64,000 nucleotides of DNA, taken from positions 23,115,507 through 23,179,506 of the forward strand of contig JARWIR010000017.1 of assembly GCA_029959085.1 (NCBI GenBank), given 5' to 3'. Origin of the DNA: Nemophila menziesii. Lineage: Eukaryota; Streptophyta; Magnoliopsida; Boraginales; Hydrophyllaceae. The position numbers and the translations under genes are program-made. Position 1 is the stretch's first letter. Every line of letters starts with the position of its first letter. The notes beneath the pieces are model-generated. The model worked only from the letters and a program-made list of their open reading frames with translations, ran no database searches and was not told the origin of the DNA. Of this stretch, positions 54,941 to 64,000 are shown one piece after another.

Positions 54941-55757
54941 TTCATCATTAGGGAACTTTGGGATTTGGGTATTATCTTTGTGATTTGATGATGAAATTGT
55001 TATTATTGTAACCCTTTGCCGGGGTAATAGTGAATGGAAAAGAAGCTACGAGCTAAATTTGCCAACAAGGGCATTAGAAAGAAAGAATATATATATATGA
55101 AAAATAGGGTGATATCTCGAACATCAAAAGAGAATCATAGCTATACAAAAGAAAAAATTGATATGAAAAAAATATATATTCGGACCGGCAAAGTGGAATT
55201 TGTAAATCATCATCAAAGGTTTTAATTAAGATTATTGGGGATGCAAATCAAAAGCATCAATAAATTGGGTTGAGTGAGAACATCTTCGAGTGAAAACTCA
55301 AGCTCTAGGGCGATTCGTTGATGGCTAGTGAGGAGAGAGCCAAAAGCTCACTTTTCATTATCCAAATATACCACACCCGTCCTTAAGCCAAGTTATAACC
55401 AAGACCTTAGGATTTCTAACTACTAGATGGAGAAACAATTGAGTTATTAGGTAGTAGGTAAGTGGACCATTGGATGCTGTATTTGGGACCTATGAACAAC
55501 CTATATCCATTAACATGAACTAAGTTATCATCCTCTCCTTCTGGCATTGCGAAATTAATCTGGACTTGAATTTATGGATTGTTGATTACATGTATATTAA
55601 GAATCTTTGTGCATTATTTCTTGAGAATTACTACATGATACTTTTTAGATATTTATGCTCTAGGATCATTCATTATGTTTTGTTCTTATTCTCCTCCTAC
55701 TTCTTCTTCTTGACTACCCTACTGTTCTTTACTTTTATTGTATCAGGACGATACAAC

Positions 55758-55773
55758 TTTGAGTTGGGGGTCT
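55758..55773 (+). promoter_or_regulatory. Terminal polypurine tract, element A
   Basis: TTTGAGTTGGGGGTCT, directly against the 3' LTR start TGATGTCTCC. Confidence 0.85.
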
Positions 55774-57282
55774 TGATGTCTCCTCATTTGTGATAATATA
55801 ATATACTTCAGAGACATCATTTTAGGCTTATTTATTAGTTTATATGTCGATCTTAGCTTAATTTAGTGCACTTTCCTATTTTGAGTCTTGATTTGTAGAA
55901 TTATTATTTTTAGAGCATATTGGGTTTAATTGTTTATTTAGTGTGAAGCTTTAAAGATAATTATGGAGATTAATTAGAGTCCAAGTCAAAGATTACAACT
56001 TATGGAAAGAGATTTGCATGGAAATTGGAGATAAGGAAACAAAGGCTAAAAAGATGGAAAAGGAAAAGCTGCCTAAATCTGGGATTCTGCATACACGTCC
56101 AAAGATATGCGTTTTTACCTAAGAAATATGCCGAATTTGGTAATTTCCTTTTAATGGGTCAAGATAATTCTGTTGCGGTTCTTTTGGTATCTTATGGAGC
56201 TCAAACCGACCAATAAAGAAGAAGATATGCTCAAAACGGTCCAGCAGTGTTTATCTTTATTTCCTTACGAATTTGAGTTGGACTAGGAGTCCATTACTTT
56301 CCTTCTCCTTCAAGAAAACGAATTAGGTCTTCCTATAACCTATAAATACAGCCTCTTAACACTCTAAAATCATCCTTGGCCAGACCCTAAGGCCAAGAGG
56401 AAGCTACAACACAAGAGAAGAAGTCTGGAAGGAGCTGTGCAACAACTATGTCTCCTTCAACCTCTTATTTTGTAATTCTTTTCTCTTCTCTTCTTAGTAT
56501 GAATTAATTCCTTTTAGTTTGAGTGTTTAGCATATATGTATGAACCCTAGTTTTGATTGACATCTATCTAATTTGGGAACTTAATGTTTTAAATTGAATT
56601 ATAGTTTTTATTCTCTGTTTATGTGTTTGGATTTATATTCTGTGTTCTTGTGGATGCGCGCCCATATAGAATTACCATCTAGTAATTAGGTCACCATTGA
56701 CAACGGTGTTTAATTACATGTTTAGCACATAACGTCTAGTCTTAGGTCTGATCTGACAACCCAACCTAGCTAGATAATCACTATGGTTTAGTTCTTGTGA
56801 CTATTAACCAATTACAGGAAAAGTTTGCTTAGGAAGCCTTATTGACATAGGTAAATCCTATTTTAAACTACCGATAGCATATTGGGACCGATTAGGGAAA
56901 TACTACATAATTTACCCTTACATGTTTAGAACGGCAAAACTAGTGGGGATTGCATGCTAATTACTTAAGCTAGACTTTCATACTATCTTCTTTTCTTTCT
57001 TTTATTTATTTTCTGTCTTTAGTTTATTAGTTTAGTTTATTAGAAAACCAAATAAATATTTATCTATCTCTTCTTCCTACTAGCGTATTAGCTTTTCTAT
57101 CTTTTATATCTGCACTTGATAATTTGCATAAGTTCTCTCTAACTTTCGTCAGTCCCTGAGGAACGAATCTTCTTATCATTAAAACTTGCATACGTCCTGT
57201 AATAGTTGCAGTACAGTGTTAGTTTAGGGTGTGTATTTGCACTTATTTATATCATTATTTTATCACACATTAGGCCACACCA
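55774..57282 (+). repeat. Element A 3' LTR
   Basis: 1509 bp, same length as the 5' copy; ends GGCCACACCA followed by the target duplication GATAC. Confidence 0.95.
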
Positions 57283-57322
57283 GATACGAACCCATCTCGA
57301 ATAATAGCTAGATGGGTACGGA

Positions 57323-58583
57323 CTAGGCATGGAAATCAGATCCAAAATTTTCGATTTCCGACTTTTCCGATCCAAAAATTTCGATTTCAGGACAGATTTT
57401 TAAGGTTCTGAAATTCTGAAATTCCGATTTCCGATTTTTCTGATAAAATCAGATCGAAATTAGAACTACATATAAATTTCCGAAAAATTCTGGGTTTTCC
57501 GATCCGAATTTATTTTCGAATTGTATTTCCAATCCGATTTTATTTCCGAAATATATTTCCAATCCGGTTTTATTTACGAATTATATTTCTGAAATATAAA
57601 TTATATTCCAAAATAATACTGTATAGAGTATTAGAAACATGAAAATTAATGGCATTTTTTTTTGGTCCTTGAAAATTAACATGGATTCCATATATACTGT
57701 CCAGTTATATTTCCAAAACTTTTTCAGAGTATACTTATAAATCAACTCAAAACTTGATTAATCCAAAAAAATAATTAGAGGTTCAACAATTAGTTTCTCT
57801 CTTCCTTGCATTATTGATAATGTCGATAAGGAAACTCTTAACAGATGAACGGATTCATGCCTTTACCAACAAATTATATATCACTACAAATTCCTGTAAA
57901 CCTGATGATATTGTTTAATAATTTAACATTCTTAACCGTTTCAATGATACTTATGCTCGAATCAAAGACAATCCAGCAATGTCTATTTTAATCTTCTTTT
58001 CAGAATGTTGGAGCAATGTTTTCGCATTATCTCTAATTACTTATACAACATTGTTTTCGCATTTTTTCTAACTTATAGGAAATTGTAGGATCATTTTGAG
58101 ACTCGGAGGAAGACTTCTTTGGAACAAAATTGCATAATTATTTTCCAAGAGTTTTTGCAATCTTTGTTTTTTCATGTAATTGAAAAAATAACCATGGTTT
58201 AGAATTGTTTTTTAACTATTGTTACTTTATTTCTTCATATAAATTTTAATTTTAGTTTTTAACTATTGTTACTCTTTGTGTAAGTTTTATAAGTTTAGTT
58301 TTCAGCTACGGTTACTCTCCGTGTAAGTTTTAAACTACTGTTCCAATTAATAACCCTTAGTTTCGCAATTTCCGAACAAAAAGTTTTGAAGTTTCAAATC
58401 CCGAACCAAAAGTTACGAAATTTCTAAATTTCCGGTAAATTCCAAAATTACGAATTTGGAATTGTTTTCCCAGTGTCGAAAAATTGGATAGGAATTGGAA
58501 TGGAAAAAAATCTATTCCAAAAAAATTGAACTTTTTCCGAAAGACCCTTTTTTTTATCTGTTCCTTTTGTTTTCCACCCCTAG
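57323..58583. mobile_element. TIR element, CTAGG-GTGGAAA type, 6-bp target duplication
   Basis: 1261 bp with ends CTAGGCATGGAAA / TTTCCACCCCTAG (inverted, 11 of 13) and direct repeats TACGGA / TACGAA outside (57317-57322, 58584-58589). R1 copy 1 shows the empty site. The interior is repetitive near both ends (TTTCCGATCC / GATTTCCGAAT-like). A minus-strand remnant of short frames in the middle is not recognised. The structure parallels the element at 20506-21086. Confidence 0.75.
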
Positions 58584-59457
58584 TACGAACCCAATTAGAC
58601 CATCTCCAGCAGTACCCATGGCCCACCCAATACCAAAATAGGAATCTCTTCAAGTTGCAGTATTGGGATGTAAATAAATATCTGATCACAACATTGGATC
58701 AACAAACAATCTTTTCACACTCGCATTATTTGATCAAAGAAAAGAAACAAATCTCTTCACACTCGATCTGAACTGGAACAAAACACAATGCAACTTTTAT
58801 AAAAAAAATTGCAGGTAAATACATGTTCTTGGGTTGTACCCATGGTGCTCTCAACATTGGAACAATATACAAAACAAAATCCATTCACACTCGTAACCTA
58901 GGAACAAAAAACAAAAAGAATCTCTGCACACTCATATTCGAACACATAACAAAAAACAAAAAGGAATCTATGTTGGCCTCATCAAATGGCCACGCTTGGC
59001 GGCGGTATCATATGGGGAAGAATGGAAACGCAGGCGGAAGTGTTCTTGGCAGTGGACCAGGGGGTACAGACCTTGGTTCGAAGGTCAGTAGATCTGAGCG
59101 GCATGGGGTTTGGTTCGAATGTGAATAAGAGGGGCTTGGTTTGAAGGTGAGTAGATCTAGACGAAGGGGGAGATGGTGATGATGGTGATGAAGATGGTGG
59201 TGATGATGGGGAGGTAGGGTTCCAGGAAGGCAGTGTCGGGAAGGTGAGACCAGAGGAAGGGGAGGGGTGACTGTGTTGGTGGGTTTTCTTGAGAGGGAGG
59301 AAAATGACCTTGTTAATGGTGGAGAATGGCGGTTTGTTGGTGCAAAAATGAAGGGAGTTGGAGGGGTTTCTTCACCGTTATGGAGGAGAGCGGCTTGGTT
59401 CAAGTTGTGGTTAAAATAATCATCGGTTTTGACAAACAAAAATGGTTTTCCAGAAGT

Positions 59458-59527
59458 AAAAGAAATAATATTCGTTTTAGTGTAAACTACAGGAAAAAGA
59501 AATAATATTCGTTTTAGTGTAAACTAA
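59458..59527. repeat. 38-bp tandem duplication
   Basis: AAAGAAATAATATTCGTTTT with following AGTGTAAACTA occurs twice, 38 bases apart, at the right side of R1 copy 2. Confidence 0.8.
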
Positions 59528-59699
59528 CTATTACTGGAAAAAAATACGATTACAGGAACCGGAAATACACTTACATGGAATGAAATGAATAAAAGATTGC
59601 ACCTATGGTTGTTAAAAAGATATTCCGGCGTACCAGTATCTCTAACGAAAAAACTAAGATCTACTTAGCATTTTTTTAGAGAGAAAGAGAGGCGGAATG

Positions 59700-61261
59700 T
59701 GATGTCTCCCTAATTGTTCTTATTTTCGACCCTTGGGAGACATCATTTTTGGTGTTTATATAATTAATTTGATAGACTTTTGGACTAAATTTGCAATAAT
59801 TCGGAATTCCCTTTTTATTTCTAGCATTTTTAATTTATTAAACTTTTGCGCGTAATATTGGTATTTTTAGTGTAAAGTTTACAGGTTTTAGATGTTAGCT
59901 AGGAGAGGAATCTGAGGAGAAAGTCAAAGATCGTGAATTAGAGTCAAGACTTGAAGATAAATCCCGAAGATATTATTTTTAGAGTTGAAAATCCATTTTT
60001 CAGGCCATAGAGTGCTGATTTCGAGGTGCTTAAGCGATGAGTTAGCCGCTGACCTTTGAAGAGAAAACATTCCTTATCAAGTTACGGAACTTTAGCAACT
60101 GGAATGAGGTCAATCGGAGTCATAACGCATCGGGAAAAGCCGTTTTAGTGAAGGTGTATCAGCAGTTACGTGATTTTGGGCTTAGAATTTGGGCTTGGAC
60201 ATTTAATTAATGTTTTATTCTTAGGTCCAAGCCCTAATCAGTTTTTCCACCTATAAAACCAGCCTTTGACTTCTATTTTTAATACAATTCATTCTTTACA
60301 ATTAAAAACATCGGAGAGAAGCAACAGAAGGAAGGAAGAAGAAGCTGCTAGAGCTGGAGTGGGTCTATAGCTCCGTTCTCAGTCATTCCAATTCCGGAAA
60401 TTAGGTTTCTTTTATCTTTTATTTGTAATCAATTATGAATTCCATTTATTTTAATTTAGTATTTCAGTTTAATATGAGCTAAACAATTCATAGTGCTTAA
60501 GAACAAACAATGGGTGAATCCCAATTTTATGGAATAACGAATGTTGAATTTGGGTTTTTATTGAATTAAACTAAATTAGGGCTTTTACTCTTTTCAATAA
60601 ATTGAGATTATTTTTACTGTTTTTAGCGTCATGAACTAGGAACAGGTGTTAGTATTTAGGCTATTCCAATTAGTGGCAATTGGATCATCCTGACGGAGGG
60701 TTTAGATACAGAACCATTTATTCAATCTAGGATAGAAGCTATTGATTCTGACGAACTTAGCTAATTCTAGGGCCAATGAGGTAATAAAACTTAAACATCC
60801 AACGGTGGATCATATTTACCCTAACGGGACTAGTGACACTTTAGGATCGCCTTATAGTCCACCCTGACGGGGGTATAAGGAATTTAGAATCCCGACCATT
60901 GTAATTGACCAATTTAGCCCTTAAACAACATAAGTTAGGAAATAAGATTGGGAGGATCCTTGCGTTCTCAAGTACTACATCTCATACTGCGTTTTCATTC
61001 ATTTTACTTGCGTCTTAGCTTTTACTTCCATTTAATTATTTGTCTTTTATTCATTAGCTTTAATCACAAAACCAAACAAACGTTCTATTATCTTTTATTT
61101 TCATAAGTGCATCAATCACTATTTGCTAGACATTGTGATCAACCATTCCGTCCTTGGAACGAATCTGTATTATCCTTATTACTACTTGGGACAACCGTAC
61201 ACTTGCGGTTGTGGTTCGATTATCATTTGCATTTATTTTTAGAACACACAAAGGACCACCA
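59700..61261 (+). repeat. Element I 5' LTR
   Basis: 1562 bp, TGATGTCTCCC to GGACCACCA. The first 55 bases hold a perfect 11-bp inverted repeat TGATGTCTCCC / GGGAGACATCA. TATA-like CCTATAAAACC lies near 60250. Four spaced CCTGACGG-like repeats (about 60690, 60737, 60820, 60860) correspond to those of element B. The U5 end contains ACCGTACACTTGCGGTTG. Confidence 0.88.
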
Positions 61262-61267
61262 AGTTTT

Positions 61268-61286
61268 TGGCGCCGCTGCCGGGGAC
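61268..61286 (+). promoter_or_regulatory. Primer-binding site, element I (tRNA-Asp)
   Basis: TGGCGCCGCTGCCGGGGAC, identical to that of element A. Confidence 0.9.
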
Positions 61287-61404
61287 GGTAGCGTGTGACC
61301 ACGGTGTTTATCCTTTAGTGATAGTTGCATTTATTTTTATTTTTGTTTTTATCAGTTTTACGCTTTTTTCTTGTTTAGTCTTTTCAGGTTTTTAGGTTTG
61401 GTGT

Positions 61405-63771
61405 ATGCGAAGAAGGCTCAGATTTGAACCACCAGTTCAAATCCTTGATAACTCGGATTCGTTAATCAGACTCGCAAATAAGAAAAGAAGAGAACAAGGG
61501 GAAAGAGAAATGGCGAATATTCAAGATCCATGGTTTACTAATGGTCCACCAGAAATTCCATTCCGTGCTCCTGCTATAGGAGTAGGTGCTCCAGATATTA
61601 ATGTTCCGCGATTCCGTCCAGATTCGGGTATGTTAGCTCAATTCCAAAATTTTGGGAATTTTCGCGGAAGACCATCTGAAGATCCTCTTAGAGCGGTACA
61701 GAAATTTAAACAGATATGTGATTCTTATATCACACAAGGAGTTTCAAAAGAAAAGATGTATTTTGCTGCCTTTAAATTTTTTGTGATTGATGGAGCGAGT
61801 GAATGGCACGATACGCAAGATACTACGAAGATAACCGACTGGGACCAATTAGAAATTGCTTTCTTTGACAGGTATTACCCAAGTAACATGAGATTAGACG
61901 CTGGATTAGAATTGACGCATTTCCGTCAAGAATATGATGAAGCTGTGGGTAAGAGTTGGACAAGATTTCAAATGTGCTTGCGTAGAGTTCCCAATCATGG
62001 CTTCTCAGAACAACAACAATTAAAGATCTTTTATAGAGGCCTTGATGGAACTTCGAGAGAGAAATTGGATACGCTATGTGGTGCAGGTTTTCTTCAAGTT
62101 CAACCCGCTCATGCTAAGATCGTTTTAGAAAGAACCGTCAAGAATGAAGTTGGGTGGAATTCAGTGAGAACACCAGTTAAGGGAGTGAATAATGTTGACA
62201 TGGAAGAGAAATTTGCTACGTTTGAGAATAAGATTCAAAATACTATAGAGCAACAATTGAAGCAGCTTACTTTAGCTGTTAAAGAAGGTTTTTCGGGTAA
62301 GAAGGTAGTTGTGCATGCTGCACAAGAGGTTTATATGTGTTCGATTTGTAGGGTAGATGATCATGATGAGGAAATTTGTCTGAATAACCAAGAGTCTGTG
62401 ATGTTTATGTCCAATAGAGGTAACTTCAATTCGAGTGGTAATGGATATCAGCCTAACAGAAACCATCCTGGGTTTCAATACTCAAATCCTAATGGGGCAG
62501 CCAATCCTACCTATGCGTATCAGCCGCGTCCCCAAGGTAACAACTACAATCCAAGACCACAAAATAATTATCAAGGAGGACAGAATCAGGGAAATTATGT
62601 TCAGAGACAAGCTTCTCAAGACAATTATGATGACACAATGAATCAGAAAGCCTTACCTGCCCATCCACAAGAAGGAGTAGTTACCCTTCAGAAAACAGTT
62701 GAGAGTTTAATTGCTCTTCAGACACAAGCTATGGAACGTCAAAATGCAGTTGAAGCAAATATGAAGTTGTTCCAGAATCAGCTAAGTCAAATTAACAAAC
62801 AACTGAATCAACGTCCACAAGGGCAACTCCCTAGCGATACTGAGAATCCAATCCAAATCGAAGACTGTAAAGCTATTACTCTCAGAAGTGGTAAGAACCT
62901 TCCTCCACCTCCTTTTCCGGTTATGAAAGAAAAAGAAGTTAGAAAAGAAAAGGTTGTGGTGGATAAAGATAAAGAAGTTGAAGTAGAAGAATTGGAGAGG
63001 CCTGTTGAGGTTCCGAAAAAGAAAGATGAAACTATAATAAACCGTCCACCTCCACCATTTCCATCAAGAGTTCAAAAGAAGGGTGATATGGCTGAGTATC
63101 AAAAATTCTTTAACAAGGTAAGAGATCTTAGCATAAATATTCCGTTGCTAGAAGCTATTCGAGATGTACCCAAGTATGCTAAGTTCCTGAAGAAAGCCCT
63201 CACTAACAAACGGCCATATTGTGATAATGAGATGATTGGTCTCCCTGAGGAATGTAGTGCTATTTGTCAAGGTAAATTACCTCCAAAGTTAGTTGATCCT
63301 GGGAGCTTTACAATTCCGATATCTATTGGTAATGAATGGAGAGGTAAGGCACTATGTGATTTGGGTGCACGCATAAATCTTATGCCCAAATCAATCTTTG
63401 ACAAGCTTAATATTGAAGCAAGACCCACTTCTATGGTCTTGCAAATGGCGGATCGATCTCTTGCACATCCAGAAGGCCGAATCGAAGATGTCCTCGTTAA
63501 GGCAGGTACGTTAATTTTTCCCGCTGATTTCATTATACTTGATTACGAGACGGATAGGAATGTCCCCATTATTTTGGGAAGACCATTCCTAGCCACGGGG
63601 CGTACCTTGATTGATGTAGAGAACGGTGAAATGATTATGAGAATCCAAGACGAGGAGATGAAGTTTAATGTGTTTAGACCTATGAAGTTTCCGGATTCCA
63701 AGGAAGAATGTTTTCGTGTAGATGTAATGGAACCGGTAAGAAAAGAGCCAATTAATGTTGTGGCCAATTAA
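61405..63771 (+). CDS. gag-pro: Element I Gag-protease polyprotein (Athila type)
   Basis: 788 codons without interruption, starting MRRRLRFEPPVQILD 118 bases after the PBS. Residues about 92-225 are the retrotrans_gag capsid domain (DPLRAVQKFKQICDSYI, FFVIDGASEWHDT, LKIFYRGLDGTSREKLD); a zinc knuckle CSICRVDDHDEEIC (CX2CX4HX4C) lies at about 312-325; an Asn/Gln/Tyr-rich stretch to about 425; a coiled coil about 430-480; ITLRSGKNLPPPPFPV about 490; the Athila block NRPPPPFPSRVQKKGDMAEY about 548; then the retropepsin-like protease with active-site DLGARINL near residue 652 and IILGRPFLATGRTLIDV near 712. The DLGA aspartate is kept; the following Arg stands where element B has Ser. Complete Athila elements continue into RT; here the frame stops at 63769-63771. 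It appears translatable and is the best candidate for a currently active product in this lineage. Confidence 0.92.
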   Translation: MRRRLRFEPPVQILDNSDSLIRLANKKRREQGEREMANIQDPWFTNGPPEIPFRAPAIGVGAPDINVPRFRPDSGMLAQFQNFGNFRGRPSEDPLRAVQKFKQICDSYITQGVSKEKMYFAAFKFFVIDGASEWHDTQDTTKITDWDQLEIAFFDRYYPSNMRLDAGLELTHFRQEYDEAVGKSWTRFQMCLRRVPNHGFSEQQQLKIFYRGLDGTSREKLDTLCGAGFLQVQPAHAKIVLERTVKNEVGWNSVRTPVKGVNNVDMEEKFATFENKIQNTIEQQLKQLTLAVKEGFSGKKVVVHAAQEVYMCSICRVDDHDEEICLNNQESVMFMSNRGNFNSSGNGYQPNRNHPGFQYSNPNGAANPTYAYQPRPQGNNYNPRPQNNYQGGQNQGNYVQRQASQDNYDDTMNQKALPAHPQEGVVTLQKTVESLIALQTQAMERQNAVEANMKLFQNQLSQINKQLNQRPQGQLPSDTENPIQIEDCKAITLRSGKNLPPPPFPVMKEKEVRKEKVVVDKDKEVEVEELERPVEVPKKKDETIINRPPPPFPSRVQKKGDMAEYQKFFNKVRDLSINIPLLEAIRDVPKYAKFLKKALTNKRPYCDNEMIGLPEECSAICQGKLPPKLVDPGSFTIPISIGNEWRGKALCDLGARINLMPKSIFDKLNIEARPTSMVLQMADRSLAHPEGRIEDVLVKAGTLIFPADFIILDYETDRNVPIILGRPFLATGRTLIDVENGEMIMRIQDEEMKFNVFRPMKFPDSKEECFRVDVMEPVRKEPINVVAN

Positions 63772-64000
63772 AGCTCCTCCATACCCTAAAAATCCACAAC
63801 TAAATCATGCGAAGAAGAAAGAGAAAGCACGTGCCACGAAGGTTCCGAAGGAACCTAAGAAAGAAAGAAAGAAAAAGGGGTTCAAAGTAGGTGAAGAAGT
63901 AGCTATGAAGAAACCAAATCCCCCTCCAAAGGTACGTGAATCGAAAAGTTCTTGGCTAGGACCATTCATGGTCACGAAGGTTATCTCAGATAAACTAGTG
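63755..64000 (+). CDS. Element I ORF2 (partial): +1 frame leading to the integrase C-terminal GPF motif
   Basis: ATG at 63755 overlaps the end of gag-protease by 17 bases in the +1 frame. It reads through a proline/lysine-rich linker (IKAPPYPKNPQLNHAKKKEK, VPKEPKKERKKKGFKVGEEV) into AMKKPNPPPKVRESKSSWLG and PFMVTKVISDKLV at the window end. Element B has the same frame, ending about 25 codons after this point. The sequence resembles only the extreme C-terminus of a gypsy integrase. It could be expressed by +1 shifting from gag-protease or by reinitiation. Short overlap and conserved frame favour a real ORF over debris. Confidence 0.65.
   Translation, partial: MLWPIKAPPYPKNPQLNHAKKKEKARATKVPKEPKKERKKKGFKVGEEVAMKKPNPPPKVRESKSSWLGPFMVTKVISDKLV

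Larger units (their letters stand above)
43981..57282 (+). mobile_element. Element A: non-autonomous Athila-like element with gag only (TR-GAG/LARD type), split by element J
   Basis: Two 1509-bp LTRs (43981-45489, 55774-57282) flanked by the perfect duplication GATAC (43976-43980, 57283-57287), a tRNA-Asp-type PBS at 45496, and a polypurine tract at 55758. Without element J and its duplicated target the element is about 7.6 kb. Its only long frame is a gag reduced to its nucleocapsid part; no protease, RT, RNase H or integrase. The LTRs differ at roughly 25 of 1509 positions by eye, so it is older than J inside it. Terminal-repeat retrotransposons with gag only (TR-GAG) are a known class in plants. 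Confidence 0.93.
43697..59440. repeat. Repeat R1, copy 2 (interrupted by element A and a TIR element)
   Basis: Pieces 43697-43980, 57288-57322 and 58590-59440 align with 13855-16599 in the same order. GGTACGGACCCACGAACGCTC, GTTGTACCCATGGTGCTC and the GATGGTGATGATGG-rich right part are shared. It provides the empty site for solo LTR E, and copy 1 provides the empty sites of A and of the element at 57323. Confidence 0.7.
59700..64000 (+). mobile_element. Element I: non-autonomous Athila-like element with intact gag-protease (3' part outside window)
   Basis: 5' LTR 59700-61261, tRNA-Asp-type PBS at 61268, an uninterrupted 788-codon gag-protease frame, and an overlapping +1 frame that goes straight to the integrase C-terminal motif. 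There is no RT, RNase H or integrase core between protease and that motif. The coding part matches the broken element B in order and sequence. The right end, 3' LTR and target duplication are beyond the window. Confidence 0.9.

Noticed and set aside
59008..59439. 143-codon minus-strand frame rich in His and Pro
   Set aside because: Translation of the GGTGAT-type low-complexity right part of R1; the other R1 copy does not keep the frame.
1..64000. CRISPR arrays, bacterial operons, riboswitches, tRNA or rRNA genes
   Set aside because: Nothing of the kind was seen. The direct repeats present are LTRs, MITE arms or degenerate tandem arrays, and the sequence is plant nuclear DNA.

Overview
The window is plant nuclear DNA, most likely from a eudicot. 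It holds Ty1/copia and Ty3/gypsy LTR retrotransposons nested inside one another, a plant LINE, several small TIR elements, and two gene-like loci: a lachrymatory-factor-synthase-like gene and an RPB10 retrocopy. There are no operons, tRNA, rRNA or CRISPR arrays. The species cannot be read from the sequence. Element letters (A-J) are mine.

Layout. 1-10961: a decayed Athila-like element H (minus strand, running off the left edge), whose 5' LTR is split by a nearly complete Sirevirus-type copia element G (2844-10472, target duplication TATAG). 10962-13854: AT-rich intergenic DNA with a Stowaway-like MITE (13215-13449). 13855-16599: copy 1 of an unclassified repeat R1, split by a solo Sirevirus-like LTR E. 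16608-17110: hAT-like MITE. 17190-20290: broken LINE. 20506-21086: TIR element with 6-bp target duplication. 21227-22032: an SRPBCC/LFS-like gene with TATA box and poly(A) signal. 22771-23247: an RPB10 retrocopy with poly(A) tract and 11-bp target duplication. 23700-26740: little recognisable. 26740-43290: a degenerate copia element F split by an Athila-like element B (28147-40142, minus), which itself carries two solo LTRs, D (33472-35042) and C (37531-39041). 43697-59440: copy 2 of R1, split by Athila-like element A (43981-57282) and a second TIR element (57323-58583); A is in turn split by a young copia element J (46772-52481). 59700-64000: the 5' part of Athila-like element I, with an intact gag-protease frame.

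Main point. H, B, A and I share LTR heads starting TGATGTCTCC, LTR tails ending near CACCA, and a primer-binding site close to the 3' end of tRNA-Asp. None of the visible parts contains reverse transcriptase, RNase H or the integrase core. H, B and I keep gag or gag-protease and jump to a short frame carrying only the integrase C-terminal (W)LGPF motif; A keeps only a nucleocapsid-like gag. They look like an established non-autonomous Athila-related lineage that depends on proteins supplied in trans. A GC-rich array of GGTGTACCGC/TCCGGT motifs, upstream of the TATA box in the Sirevirus-type LTRs, also appears inside the non-autonomous gypsy element A and, decayed, in H. B and A carry repeated internal polypurine-like tracts, and H shows one. 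Nesting gives an order of events: A before J, F before B before C and D, H before G.

Limits: alignments, LTR mismatch counts and domain calls were made by eye. Boundaries marked by TG...CA ends plus target duplications are firm; those of R1, the F LTR and gene remnants are approximate.
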